A DNA stretch of 64,000 bases from Bacillus_BA songklensis (GTDB lineage Bacteria; Bacillota; Bacilli; Bacillales; Bacillaceae_H). Below, piece after piece: positions 53,637 to 62,694 of the stretch. Location of the stretch: the NCBI RefSeq assembly GCF_042649685.1, contig NZ_JBHRZT010000072.1, forward strand, positions 1-64,000. Reading direction: 5' to 3'. Every line of letters starts with the position of its first letter. Position 1 is the first letter of the stretch. The translations under genes were made by a program, and so were the position numbers. Under the pieces are notes generated by a model, which worked only from the letters and a program-made list of their open reading frames with translations, did no database searches and was not told the origin of the DNA.

Positions 53637-53948
53637 ATGGATCTGCATTTAAATACAAAGGAAAAGAAACCGATACTTTATCGGATAGGAATTAGTCTTA
53701 TTATTTTTTCTTTTTTAATTTGGGCTATTCCTGTAATCGTACCGTTTATGTCGTTAGATTCGAGTAGAAAGGTGGTAGTAGTGACAAGCTCCCTTATTCT
53801 TGCTGAAATCATCTTTTGGATCGGTGTTGCTATTGTGGGAAAGGAAGTAGCAATGAAGTTTAGAGGGTATTTTAACCCACGTAAATGGAGAAAAGGAATA
53901 AAAGAACGCGTGAATCAAGGAGACAGCCGCAATGATGACAAAGAATAG
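53637..53948 (+). CDS. Transporter-suffix-type two-span membrane protein
   Basis: 103 aa from ATG 53637 (GTGGAGG upstream). Two membrane helices (ISLIIFSFLIWAIPVIVPFM and VTSSLILAEIIFWIGVAIVG) and a basic tail (YFNPRKWRKGIKER), as in the transporter suffix domain family. Start overlaps nothing; the next gene begins inside its 3' end, so they are translationally coupled. Confidence 0.7.
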   Translation: MDLHLNTKEKKPILYRIGISLIIFSFLIWAIPVIVPFMSLDSSRKVVVVTSSLILAEIIFWIGVAIVGKEVAMKFRGYFNPRKWRKGIKERVNQGDSRNDDKE

Positions 53949-54108
53949 GAGATTAGCAGCAGCCTTTTGTTTATTTAGTTCAGCTTTCATTGCGGGAGGG
54001 ATAGGAGCCAAACGACTCTTCACGTATAGCCCACTTGTTGGATATAGCTTAGGAGCACTTTCAATATTTATAGCTCTTTATTTTGCAGTAAAAGATCACC
54101 GCAGTTGA
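53932..54108 (+). CDS. Small two-span membrane protein (58 aa)
   Basis: ATG 53932 with AAGGAG 9 nt upstream, overlapping the previous gene by 17 nt. LAAAFCLFSSAFIAGGIGAK and YSLGALSIFIALYFAV are two hydrophobic spans. Unrecognised, but the overlap and RBS make it convincing. Confidence 0.6.
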   Translation: MMTKNRRLAAAFCLFSSAFIAGGIGAKRLFTYSPLVGYSLGALSIFIALYFAVKDHRS

Positions 54109-54266
54109 TTGGTTAAATATTGTGGAAAGGAACAAAGAGGATATGGAATGCAAATCATGTATCGCGAATACTACTATATACTTCAGCGTTTTTCTTACTC
54201 ACACAACTAAAAAACATAGGAATTTACTTCTGGATAGTGTAATTCCCCATATAAGGAGGGGATTTA

Positions 54267-54400
54267 GTGAGTGACTTTTGGACAATTGTAATGACCTGTG
54301 TCCTCATAGCTTTTTTGTTGGATTAATCTTTTGGTTTCTCAATGTTCAATTTCCCAAAAAGCATTATGATAGAATAGTTGGATTCATGGTCCATATTTGA
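54267..54400 (+). pseudogene. Small membrane protein with homopolymer frameshift
   Basis: GTG 54267 (AAGGAGGGG upstream) reads MSDFWTIVMTCVLIAFLLD then stops; adding one T in the T-run at 54309-54314 restores VGLIFWFLNVQFPKKHYDRI to TGA 54400. Could be a sequencing error. Confidence 0.5.
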
Positions 54401-54614
54401 TGATTAAGCTTTTCTCATCAAGTACGTAGTAAGTAGTTAACCATATCCATAAAAGAAAGATAGGAAAAATCACGGACACAAGAAGTAACGGAAGCATACC
54501 AATAAGATCTAAATCTCCTGCAAGTAATTCTAGAATACCTTGTATGATTAACAATAACATTGGTCCCCAAACAATAATTGTCAACCACCCATCCTTTTTC
54601 GAAGGAAAGTTCAT
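54384..54614 (-). CDS. PH-domain-like membrane protein, probably truncated
   Basis: 76 aa with two hydrophobic spans (LTIIVWGPMLLLIIQGILEL and PLLLVSVIFPIFLLWIWLTT) followed by YYVLDEKSLIIKYGP, the opening of a bacterial PH-like domain, which then stops abruptly. Family members are ~150 aa, so the PH domain has been lost; its 3' end overlaps the convergent frameshifted gene. Confidence 0.6.
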   Translation of the reverse strand: MNFPSKKDGWLTIIVWGPMLLLIIQGILELLAGDLDLIGMLPLLLVSVIFPIFLLWIWLTTYYVLDEKSLIIKYGP

Positions 54615-54662
54615 TTATTATCACCTCATGTGTCCCATTCTTACTTAGAAGAAAAGTCAGTT

Positions 54663-54959
54663 TTAATATTTATTACGGATGATTAACCAATAAAATAAAG
54701 CAGCAAAAATCGTTAAAGACATTAACGTTGTAATGCAAACTCTTAATGTAGTGTAATCTAACGTGTTCCAACCTGTATAGAATACTATTAGGGACAAACC
54801 ACCAAATAAGAAAATAAATAAGAAGTTGAATAATTTATACCCTAAAAGTGTAGCACGTTCATCCCTTCCTTCTTTAGCAACCAAAATAACAAGCCCTACA
54901 AATATAAAGAAAGCAATGGCAGTTAAACCGTTAGTAACTGTTATGATCGTCTCCATCAT
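54663..54959 (-). CDS. Three-span membrane protein paired with HTH
   Basis: 98 aa with about three hydrophobic segments (LTAIAFFIFVGLVILV, LFIFLFGGLSLIVFYTG, MSLTIFAALFYWLIIR). Its ATG directly follows the stop of the HTH gene. HTH-plus-small-membrane-protein pairs of this layout are common in Bacillus; function unknown. Confidence 0.7.
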   Translation of the reverse strand: MMETIITVTNGLTAIAFFIFVGLVILVAKEGRDERATLLGYKLFNFLFIFLFGGLSLIVFYTGWNTLDYTTLRVCITTLMSLTIFAALFYWLIIRNKY

Positions 54960-55190
54960 TTAATTTCCTCCTTCAAGGTTTTCATATTGAAACACGTCCG
55001 TTAATTCTGCTCCAAGTGCATTTGCAATTTCAAAAGCCAGTGTTAAAGACGGGGTATATTTTCTATTCTCAATCGAAATGATTGTTTGTCTGCTTACTCC
55101 CGCCTTTTCAGCTAATTCCTTTTGTGTCATTTTACGTTCAGCCCTTAAAATCGCAATTCGATTGCTTAAATGCCCATCTTGTTTTCCCAT
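54960..55190 (-). CDS. XRE/YozG-like HTH regulator
   Basis: 76 aa, almost all HTH: IAILRAERKMTQKELAEKAG, VSRQTIISIENRKYTPSLTL. GAAAGGAGAT upstream. First of a two-gene unit, with AGTAAAG palindromes in its promoter, so autoregulation is likely. Confidence 0.88.
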   Translation of the reverse strand: MGKQDGHLSNRIAILRAERKMTQKELAEKAGVSRQTIISIENRKYTPSLTLAFEIANALGAELTDVFQYENLEGGN

Positions 55191-55212
55191 TTACTTCCTC
55201 ATCTCCTTTCTG

Positions 55213-55262
55213 AAGTAAAGTTTTCTTTACTTATTGTAAAATAAACTTTACTTTAAGTAAAG
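55213..55262. promoter_or_regulatory. Tandem palindromic operators of the HTH unit
   Basis: AAGTAAAG-TTTT-CTTTACTT (55213-55232) and CTTTACTTTAAGTAAAG (55246-55262), two perfect palindromes on the same AGTAAAG half-site with different spacing, 14 nt apart. Confidence 0.6.
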
Positions 55263-55373
55263 CCTATTTTACTTTTATTTACATTTTAAAACCACCTCTA
55301 TATGATGGTTTCAGTTTTTCAACCCTTCAATGAAATCGCCCCGGTTGTTGAAGATAGAAATTAACAGGGGGCC

Positions 55374-55571
55374 AATATTAAGCTAGGTTCCGTTGCTAGT
55401 TCGGTAGTTGGTGTATCAGGCCGTTTGATGATTGAGGCGATGATTAAGGGAGAAATGGACCTGGAAAAATTAGACAAACTTGCTGAAGGTCGGTTAAAAG
55501 AGAAAAAAGACCAATTAGAATATGCCTTGACTGGAATCATTGGACCACACCAACAATTCAAGTCCATTTGA
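55374..55571 (+). pseudogene. IS110-family transposase fragment
   Basis: NIKLGSVASSVVGVSGRLMI, EAMIKGEMDLEKLDKLAEGR, then LEYALTGIIGPHQQF match the internal part of IS110 transposases between the DEDD and Tnp_20 domains. No ends recognised. Confidence 0.75.
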
Positions 55572-55691
55572 CATTTTGAAATCCTTGTCACTTTAGTGGA
55601 TAGTTAGGTTATATTCAATGAAAAAAATAGAGAGGCCGGGGGGCTTATTTGGTATGGAAAAAAATAAAGATTAGAAATACACGCATACTAA

Positions 55692-55785
55692 AAGGTTCAA
55701 AAGCTGAAAGCTTTTGAACCTTAAGTTGATGGCTATGAGGGGTGTCCCAAAAGGATTAGCGCTGTGGGCTACCTTTTGGGGGGCG
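55692..55785. repeat. Two hairpins, second of GTCCCAAAAG type
   Basis: AAGGTTCAAAAGCT/AGCTTTTGAACCTT (55692-55722) is a perfect 14-bp stem. GTGTCCCAAAAGG ... CCTTTTGGGG (55742-55783) resembles the 17348 hairpin. Confidence 0.5.
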
Positions 55786-55844
55786 GAGCCAGACTCAATA
55801 TGGAAATACCCCTTTTGGATCAACCCCTGGTATTCCTTTATTCA

Positions 55845-56380
55845 TTATTTCATTTCAACAAACCCATAGAAGTTTCCATCGTTTGATCCTGTATATACTG
55901 TATCATCACTAATGGCAGCAGATGATTCAATTCCCCCTCCAGTTTGGAATGACCATTGTTCTTGCCCGGTATTTGTGTCCACACTTACAACATAAGGACC
56001 GGCAGGATAAATCACAGAGCCATCTCCAACAGCGATAGATGCTTTTCCATCATTATAAAATGGTTTTTGATAATACCATAAAGGTGTACCTGTTTTTGCA
56101 TCAATAACTTCTACTTGTCCTGCTTCACCGCGTAAATAGAGACGTCCATCTGAAGCAGTCGGACCTGTTCTGAAACGAGAAGGTACTTTTAGGAAATATT
56201 TCCATAATTCCTGACCGGTTTCAATTGAAAAGGCAACAACATATCGTCCGTCTCCTGTGAAATAAACAATGCCATTACTGACCAATGGTGCTCCCTGACG
56301 ATCAGCACCACCATGACCATCGATAGTCGCTCTTAACTTCCTTTTTTCTCTCCCAGTCTTTGCATCAAGTGCGAGGATTT
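55845..56380 (-). pseudogene. PQQ-binding-like beta-propeller fragment
   Basis: Blades VYFTGDGRYVVAFSIETGQE, LYLRGEAGQVEVIDAKTGTP, VIYPAGPYVVSVDTNTGQE and DTVYTGSNDGNFYGFVEMK run to a stop at 55845. In the same frame upstream of the apparent start lie ILALDAKTGREKRKLRATID and an in-frame TAA near 56380, then unrelated AT-rich DNA. It is the last 4-5 blades of a BamB-like protein; no signal peptide remains. Confidence 0.8.
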
Positions 56381-56389
56381 AGTTACTTA

Positions 56390-56969
56390 CTGAAATCATA
56401 TACAAACTATACATACCTAACATGGTCGTAAAAAAATTAACAACTATTTTGAGGAATATTAATTAAATTACCAATAAATCTTTAAAAATGTAATATTTAC
56501 AATTCTTAATAAATCATTAAGACTAACTTAATACTTGATTTACTTTGATTTACTACTATTTAGTAGGACGATTGAACATGCCTTATTAAATAGATTGATA
56601 GAAGCAGTACATACTATATAGATCGATTTAGAAAATTCGACCTGACCAAAGAACGGCCATGCCAAATTTTCTAGACCTAAGCGGCTGGCCCCCCCCTTGC
56701 GGGGTTGGCGCCAACCGCATAGGTGAACCCTTGAGGGCGAATTCAAGTTGTCTGGATCACCGATTGTGATGCCTCTTGATTGAATGAAGATGTGTCGAGT
56801 TATTAAGTGGAATATATATACATACAAGGCTTATTTTTGTTTTAAAGCGAAGATTGTTTTGATTGAAAAATAATGGATGGAACTGGGTTCAGAATGAATC
56901 TGACATTTACATCATAAAAGAACCGTTTCTTGCCATCGAACAATTAGATGACCTGAGAGGAGTAAACCG
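56390..56969. other. Gene-free region with a GC-rich structured core
   Basis: AT-rich ends flank 56640-56765, which is markedly GC-rich and contains GCGGCTGGC (56681-56689) pairing with GCCAACCGC (56710-56718) with one mismatch, plus an inner CCCC/GGGG stem. It could be a small RNA, IS end or transferred segment. Nothing else seen. Confidence 0.4.
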
Positions 56970-58706
56970 ATGAAAGACAACCGACCACAAGATGAAAAGG
57001 AAGAAATGTTAAATAAGGATATTTTAAAAAAAGGAATGGATCGACGTACATTTATAGAAAAGACAACCAAGTTTACCGGCATTACTTTTGGATTAACATT
57101 AGCAAGCTCGTTAACCGGCTTATCTGTCAGTGCAGCGTCCAGCTCTTCCAGTCCTTCCGCTATAAATCCAAAAGGAGTGAAACCGAATTTAATTTTTCCG
57201 GTTATAAGCGATGTTCATATTAAGTCAGATAGTAATAAAACCTTGGAAAAGTTTATCGCTACTTTAGAACAATTAAATCAAGTAGTTCCAAAGCAAGATG
57301 CTTTTGTGGTTGTTGGAGATTTAACAGATAATGGATTTACAGCAGAATATGATAAGTTTATGTCTGCGTACAATCCAAGAAAACAACCAAAAGCGGTTTC
57401 TTTGATGGCGATCGGAAATCACGACTATTGGAATGGATTATCAGTAACAGATGCACAAAAACGTTTCCTTGAGAAAACGGGTATGCAATCTATTTATTAT
57501 CACAAAGTAATTAAAGGCTATCATTTGATTGTTCTTGGAACGGAAGACGGTAAAACAGAAGGAACGTATTCAGTAAAGCAAATTGAATGGTTAGGTGAAC
57601 AGTTAAGGAAAGCAAGCGCTGATGATCCGAACAAACCGATTTTCGTCTTCCATCATCAGCCGATTACAGGCACCATCTACGGAAGTGAATGGGGCTTCTC
57701 CGAGAATAGAGATCTTTTCTACAATACGTTGAAAGAATATCCGCAAGTCATCTCGTTTTCCGGTCATACTCATTATCCATTAGATGATCCTAGAATTATT
57801 CATCAAAAAGATTTCACTTCGATTGGGACATCTACAGGTGCTTATTTATGGCTCGATAGCGGAAGAATTCAAGGGGAAGTGCCTGAAGGTGCCGATATCC
57901 TTAATCAAGCTCTGATTGTAGAGGTTTATGACAACAAAGTATTGTTTCATCGTCGTGATATACATAAGAATGATTGGACGGGGGAGCCATTTGAAATCAG
58001 CTATCCTGCTAATAAACAGAAATTCAAATATACAGAAGATCGAGACAAAGAGGCACCTTTCTTTAATCCGAACTCAATGCTTTCCATCGTTCATGAAAAA
58101 ACGACAGCTACCAGTTTAGCCATAATGTTTACTCAAGCGAGAGATAACCTTCTTGTACATGACTATAAAGTAGTCGTAAAAAAAGCGGACACAGGGGAAG
58201 TAGCAAACCAATTCCTTGCCTTCTCAGAATTCTATAAAGATCCTGTACCAAATCCATTAACATTACCAATCGACGGATTGCAGCCCAATACATTGTATGA
58301 GATTGAAGTACATGCGCTTGATGCATATAGCAATGTAAGTGCCAACTCCCTAAAAGTGTTAGGCAAAACGCTAGATGGTGTAGTGAAAGATGTAACGATT
58401 ACCTTATCGAAAAATGAACTAAATGGGGTAGAAGATACAGCAGAAGTTACAGTGGAAAATGCAAGAATTCCTAAAAGCGACTGGATTGGCTTATATGAAC
58501 TGAATGAAAAGCCGGGTGAAATTGATTCGATATGGTGGATGTATACTCAAGTAACAGATGGTACATGCAAATTTACTTATAATCCAAAGAATAATGTAAA
58601 TTCAGGTAGATACAAAGAAGGTGCAACTTATAAATTCGTTTATTTCTATGGCAGTGGATATGACGCCGTAGCCTCAACAACATTCACTGTTGGCAGCAAA
58701 GCATAG
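56970..58706 (+). CDS. Tat-exported calcineurin-like metallophosphoesterase
   Basis: 578 aa. Residues 20-58 carry a twin-arginine signal (DRRTFIEK, then hydrophobic ITFGLTLASSLTGLSVSAAS). Metallophosphoesterase motifs follow: ISDVHIKSD, VVGDLTDNG, AIGNHDYW, FHHQP, FSGHTHYP, together binding two metals. A fibronectin-like region (about 370-470) and a C-terminal beta domain (about 480-578, with SDWIGLYELN) are added. Acts outside the membrane, perhaps in phosphate scavenging or on wall polymers. GAGAGGAG before ATG. No tatAC next to it. Confidence 0.9.
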   Translation: MKDNRPQDEKEEMLNKDILKKGMDRRTFIEKTTKFTGITFGLTLASSLTGLSVSAASSSSSPSAINPKGVKPNLIFPVISDVHIKSDSNKTLEKFIATLEQLNQVVPKQDAFVVVGDLTDNGFTAEYDKFMSAYNPRKQPKAVSLMAIGNHDYWNGLSVTDAQKRFLEKTGMQSIYYHKVIKGYHLIVLGTEDGKTEGTYSVKQIEWLGEQLRKASADDPNKPIFVFHHQPITGTIYGSEWGFSENRDLFYNTLKEYPQVISFSGHTHYPLDDPRIIHQKDFTSIGTSTGAYLWLDSGRIQGEVPEGADILNQALIVEVYDNKVLFHRRDIHKNDWTGEPFEISYPANKQKFKYTEDRDKEAPFFNPNSMLSIVHEKTTATSLAIMFTQARDNLLVHDYKVVVKKADTGEVANQFLAFSEFYKDPVPNPLTLPIDGLQPNTLYEIEVHALDAYSNVSANSLKVLGKTLDGVVKDVTITLSKNELNGVEDTAEVTVENARIPKSDWIGLYELNEKPGEIDSIWWMYTQVTDGTCKFTYNPKNNVNSGRYKEGATYKFVYFYGSGYDAVASTTFTVGSKA

Positions 58707-58904
58707 TAGTATCTTAAACCTTTAATAGAGATGCCATAACAAGGGACTGTTAACAAAACATTATAGAATCATATACCAAGGAGCTAGCTTTCTGTAACGG
58801 ATTTTATGTAAGTAACGCATAAAGTAAGTAGTTTGGGACATCTAAAAAACATAAACTTTCCCGAAGTTCTAAGCCCGGATAGGCAACAGCTTTATAATAA
58901 AAGC

Positions 58905-58937
58905 AAAAAGGCTTCAGGAGAGTGTGAAGCCTTTTTA
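58905..58937 (+). terminator. Terminator after the phosphoesterase
   Basis: AAAAAGGCTTC pairs with GAAGCCTTTTT. 58707-59102 holds no gene besides this. Confidence 0.85.
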
Positions 58938-59102
58938 TCATTTCGATTTTTAACCATCTTTTTAATAGATAAAATAATGAAAATAGTAATTGAAACATAG
59001 TGTGCACAAAAAAAGGTGATGACTTTAAGAATTCCTAAAGTAATCACCTTTGAAGTGGGTGAAGATTTATCGCATCATTCAGCTCGATTTGCTGATTCTT
59101 TA

Positions 59103-60485
59103 TTAAATGATTCCTTGTGCCATCATGGCATCGGCAACCTTAATAAATCCTGCGATATTGGCACCTACCACCAGATTTCCCGGATGGCCATACTCCTCTG
59201 CGGCTTTAACACTGTTTCGATAAATATTTGTCATGATTTCGTGTAACTTTGCATCAACTTCTTCAAATGTCCAGGACAGTCTCATACTGTTTTGAGCCAT
59301 TTCTAACGCGGAAACTGCTACACCACCCGCATTGGCGGCTTTTGCTGGACCGAAGAGAATATGATTGTTCAGAAACACATCAATTGCTTCCAGTGTGGAT
59401 GGCATATTTGCACCTTCACCAACTGCTTTTACACCATTGGTAACCAAGATCTGTGCTGATACGTCATCAATTTCATTCTGGGTAGCGCATGGCAGAGCGA
59501 TATCGCAAGGGATGGACCAGATTCCGGAACATCCTTCATAATATTCTGCCTGTGGATGTTCTTTTACATATTCCTGTATTCTTTTTCTTTCGACTTCTTT
59601 TAGTTTTTTCACCGTTTCAAGGTTGATACCATCTTTGTCATAAATATAGCCATTGGAATCGCTGCAAGCTACAACTTTGGCACCCAATTGGGTCGCTTTT
59701 TCGATGGCGTAGATCGCAACATTACCAGAACCGGATATAACAACGGTACTTCCTTCAAAGCTGAGCCCCTTGTCTTTTAACATTTCCTCTACAAAGTAGA
59801 CTGTACCATATCCTGTAGCCTCTGTTCGAGTCAAACTTCCGCCGTATTCAAGTCCTTTTCCTGTTAATACTCCAGCTTCATAGCCTCCACGAATTCTTTT
59901 ATATTGTCCAAACATGAATCCGATTTCTCTTGCCCCAACCCCGATATCACCGGCTGGTACGTCAATATCAGGCCCTATGTATTTGCAGAGTTCCGTCATA
60001 AAACTTTGAGTGAATCTCATGATTTCCCCGTCGGACTTCCCCTTAGGATCAAAATCGGATCCTCCTTTACCTCCTCCGATCGGTTGGCCAGTCAGAGAGT
60101 TCTTAAAGATTTGTTCAAAACCCAAAAATTTAATGATACTGGCGTTTACGGAAGGATGGAATCTTATGCCGCCCTTGTAAGGTCCAATACTACTATTAAA
60201 CTGTACTCGGAATCCGCGGTTCACTCTTACCTTTCCCTGATCATCTACCCAGGGAACTCTAAATGTAATGATTCTTTCCGGCTCCGAAATTCTTTCAAGT
60301 ATGCCATTGTCCATGTATTTGGGATGCTTTGCAAATACCGGTACAAGAGAATCAAAAATTTCTTTAACGGCCTGATGAAACTCACTTTCATTGGGGTTAC
60401 GCTTTTTTACCGTTTCATATACTTCGTTTACATAATCTTTTACAACCTGCATTTCATCTTGTTTAACCTGTTGTGAAGTAGTCAT
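59103..60485 (-). CDS. gdhA: NADP-type glutamate dehydrogenase
   Basis: 460-aa hexameric enzyme forming glutamate from 2-oxoglutarate and ammonia. Hallmarks of the ~450-aa class: PYKGGIRFHPSVN, GGGKGGSDFDPKGKSDGEIM (catalytic Lys), DIDVPAGDIGVGAREI, and the dinucleotide fold VVISGSGNVAIYAIEKATQ. AAGGAGAGAG before ATG. Length and class match biosynthetic NADP-dependent GdhA rather than RocG. Bacillus normally uses GOGAT, so this may be an acquired or stress-linked copy. Monocistronic. Confidence 0.93.
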   Translation of the reverse strand: MTTSQQVKQDEMQVVKDYVNEVYETVKKRNPNESEFHQAVKEIFDSLVPVFAKHPKYMDNGILERISEPERIITFRVPWVDDQGKVRVNRGFRVQFNSSIGPYKGGIRFHPSVNASIIKFLGFEQIFKNSLTGQPIGGGKGGSDFDPKGKSDGEIMRFTQSFMTELCKYIGPDIDVPAGDIGVGAREIGFMFGQYKRIRGGYEAGVLTGKGLEYGGSLTRTEATGYGTVYFVEEMLKDKGLSFEGSTVVISGSGNVAIYAIEKATQLGAKVVACSDSNGYIYDKDGINLETVKKLKEVERKRIQEYVKEHPQAEYYEGCSGIWSIPCDIALPCATQNEIDDVSAQILVTNGVKAVGEGANMPSTLEAIDVFLNNHILFGPAKAANAGGVAVSALEMAQNSMRLSWTFEEVDAKLHEIMTNIYRNSVKAAEEYGHPGNLVVGANIAGFIKVADAMMAQGII

Positions 60486-61365
60486 TCTGTCAAACTCTCT
60501 CCTTTTTAGATGTGTTATACGAAATCAATGATGAGATATTAACTAGAATTTGTACGGTCCTAATTAAATTTGATTTACTTTACCTATTATGACGTATTTT
60601 ATAATTTAAAAACAATTAAAATGATTATGAAAATTAAATAATAGTAAAAAATTGAGATGAAATGATCGGGAAAGGGGATGAAAACATTAGAGTTGAGACA
60701 GATAAAAATTTGTTATTGAAGTTGGCGGGCGGAAACATGGATGGAGGTTGCACTTTTTCATCGAACTGTGACATAAGTATAAATTTTTTGAAAATTGTCT
60801 AATATGATAATGCGTGTTGGTTTTCCGGAAAATCTACTACATACACCACGAATTATATAAAGCGAACGATCGCCATTATATAGGGTCAATTTTTCTATGC
60901 TATGTAATCCCAAGGGGGCAAAGAAAGATCAGCCTTAGCCTGAAAGAGACGTCTTTCGGGCTATTCGTGTTCGAGCCGACACGCTGGTACATCCGTTCGA
61001 GGTAACGTGTTCTTTCTAAAATAGTGACGCTATAGGTGAGGGTCATCCCTCACACCCCCGGCCAACCTCCACCCAAAAAGCAAGAAACAAACCAAATATA
61101 CAACACAATGATGTGATATTAAAATAGTCATAAAAAAAGCATGTAAGAAATAACTTTGACTTACATGCTTTTTTTATGACTTTTCTTTAAGAGGGTTTTG
61201 CTAAATACAGTTCAGATGTACAGATCACATAATTTTGCTTGAATGGTTAAGCTAATTTATTATGATCGATCATCCCACTTATATCATGGATCGTGACTGT
61301 TTATTTTATCCTAAAAGTAAAAGGATTTATTTAAATTAGAAATGTTTGGGGGAAGCTTCTGATAA
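60486..61365. other. Long gene-free region with hairpins
   Basis: No RBS-supported gene in 880 nt. Holds GCCTGAAAGA/TCTTTCGGGC (about 60939-60963), GGTGAGGG/CCCTCAC (about 61036-61055), and at 61127-61180 a perfect 21-bp stem GTCATAAAAAAAGCATGTAAG with its complement, a bidirectional terminator. Confidence 0.65.
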
Positions 61366-61611
61366 ATGGGTGAACATTTGAATGAGACGGAGTGTTCAAT
61401 CATTCTTATAGTAACCATCAGTACATTTTGTTTAATTTGGGGATACCCTTTTCATGCAGTTACAATCACGCTGGGTTATTTTTTATTTATATATCTATTC
61501 ATGAAGCAACTTCTTAATCGGAAATTTAGAGAGTCAGAACAGTCTCTGGCCCTTCTTCCTCTCTTATTTATACTTATTGTGTGTGAAGTAATTCCCAATT
61601 TTGTCCTATAA
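61366..61611 (+). CDS. Small three-span membrane protein
   Basis: 81 aa, ATG with GGGGGAAG about 12 nt upstream. Spans: IILIVTISTFCLIWGYPF, ITLGYFLFIYLFM, LALLPLLFILIVCEVIP. No family recognised. Confidence 0.55.
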   Translation: MGEHLNETECSIILIVTISTFCLIWGYPFHAVTITLGYFLFIYLFMKQLLNRKFRESEQSLALLPLLFILIVCEVIPNFVL

Positions 61612-61706
61612 GATTTTGAGGTACGGTTCACTACTAATAACGAGTGATATGTTAATTAATTAAATCATGAGAGGTAAGTAAACATCATGGGTTATAGTTA
61701 CCAGCA

Positions 61707-62061
61707 ATGAATGAGAAATTAATGAAATATTTAGATGAAGTATTCTCACCCTATGAGGATTCGCATACGGTCAAGGATATGATGACGAAGCTGCTTATCG
61801 TATGACCATCGAATCCATAATACGAATTTTACTTATTCAGATTTATCTGGTATTTGTTCTGATAATCAAACGTTTAATGAGGCTATCTTTAACAAAACAT
61901 CGTTATCAGGGACATCCTTTAAAAATGCCGTTTTTAAAAATGTTTCTTTTAAAGGGACTGATGTAAAAAAAGCTATTTTTGACGGTGCTAAAATGGATAA
62001 GATAACTTATGCTTTTTTGAAAGGTAATAATGCAAACTTGACTAATGTAACAGTAATGTAA
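61707..62061 (+). pseudogene. Pentapeptide-repeat protein with prefix domain, broken
   Basis: ATG 61707 opens MNEKLMKYLDEVFSPYEDSH; it then runs out of frame at TVKDM. In another frame GYDDEAAYRMTIESI follows, then pentapeptide-like TFNEAIFNKTSLSGTSFKNA and VFKNVSFKGTDVKKAIFDGA to TAA 62061. An internal deletion/frameshift removed ~30 residues between SHTVKD and GYDDEA. Confidence 0.65.
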
Positions 62062-62312
62062 GAATTGCCAGGATCCTGTTAAGGCGTTAAACGAAATCAT
62101 TAGAGCTTAAAAGACTTAAATGAACAAGTATTAGAGATGAAAAACGGGGTAGAAGGGAATAAGAGATACGGATGAACGTCATAAGGTTAACATTATCGCC
62201 CCCTTCTTTATTTACTACTTAATTATTAAATAAGTTTCCATTATTTATTGTCCCTTACGTTACGTAATGCTTTAAATTATTAAAGTGGAGTCAAATCTTG
62301 TGTAAGGGTATC

Positions 62313-62456
62313 ATGATGATTATTCCAGGTTTGGTTAGCGACATCATCGGATTGGTTATTACGATAATGATCATAAGCTTGAATATGATCAAGACTAAAA
62401 AAGAAGCTGATTATGTAATCAAAGCTAAAGAAGCAGATCCTATAATTGAAGCGTAA
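62313..62456 (+). CDS. Small single-span membrane peptide (47 aa)
   Basis: ATG 62313 with TAAGGGT upstream. MMIIPGLVSDIIGLVITIMI then a basic/acidic tail (MIKTKKEADYVIKAKEADP). May be a real small protein or the C-terminal tail of a lost transporter. A terminator (62480-62533, AGAAAAGG.../CCTCTTTTC) follows. Confidence 0.4.
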   Translation: MMIIPGLVSDIIGLVITIMIISLNMIKTKKEADYVIKAKEADPIIEA

Positions 62457-62694
62457 GTGGTTTAATTTGATATTTTAGGAGAAAAGGGCTGTCTCCAGTT
62501 TAGAAAATCCACTGGAGGCATGCCTCTTTTCTTTAATCGGAAAAGGAATTTTGTGCATTAATTTTACTATTTTTTAGTATCTCATGACCTTTGAAATCTA
62601 TTGGGGATGTTGTGAATATTATCGATCACTGGTGAGCGTATCATTGTGGTTTTTATCATATATTACTGTGGCTTCAGAACATGGAGGGGTAGAA

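Noticed and set aside
60814..61005. 63-aa frame downstream of gdhA
   Set aside because: No RBS, no recognisable protein, and it overlaps a hairpin region.
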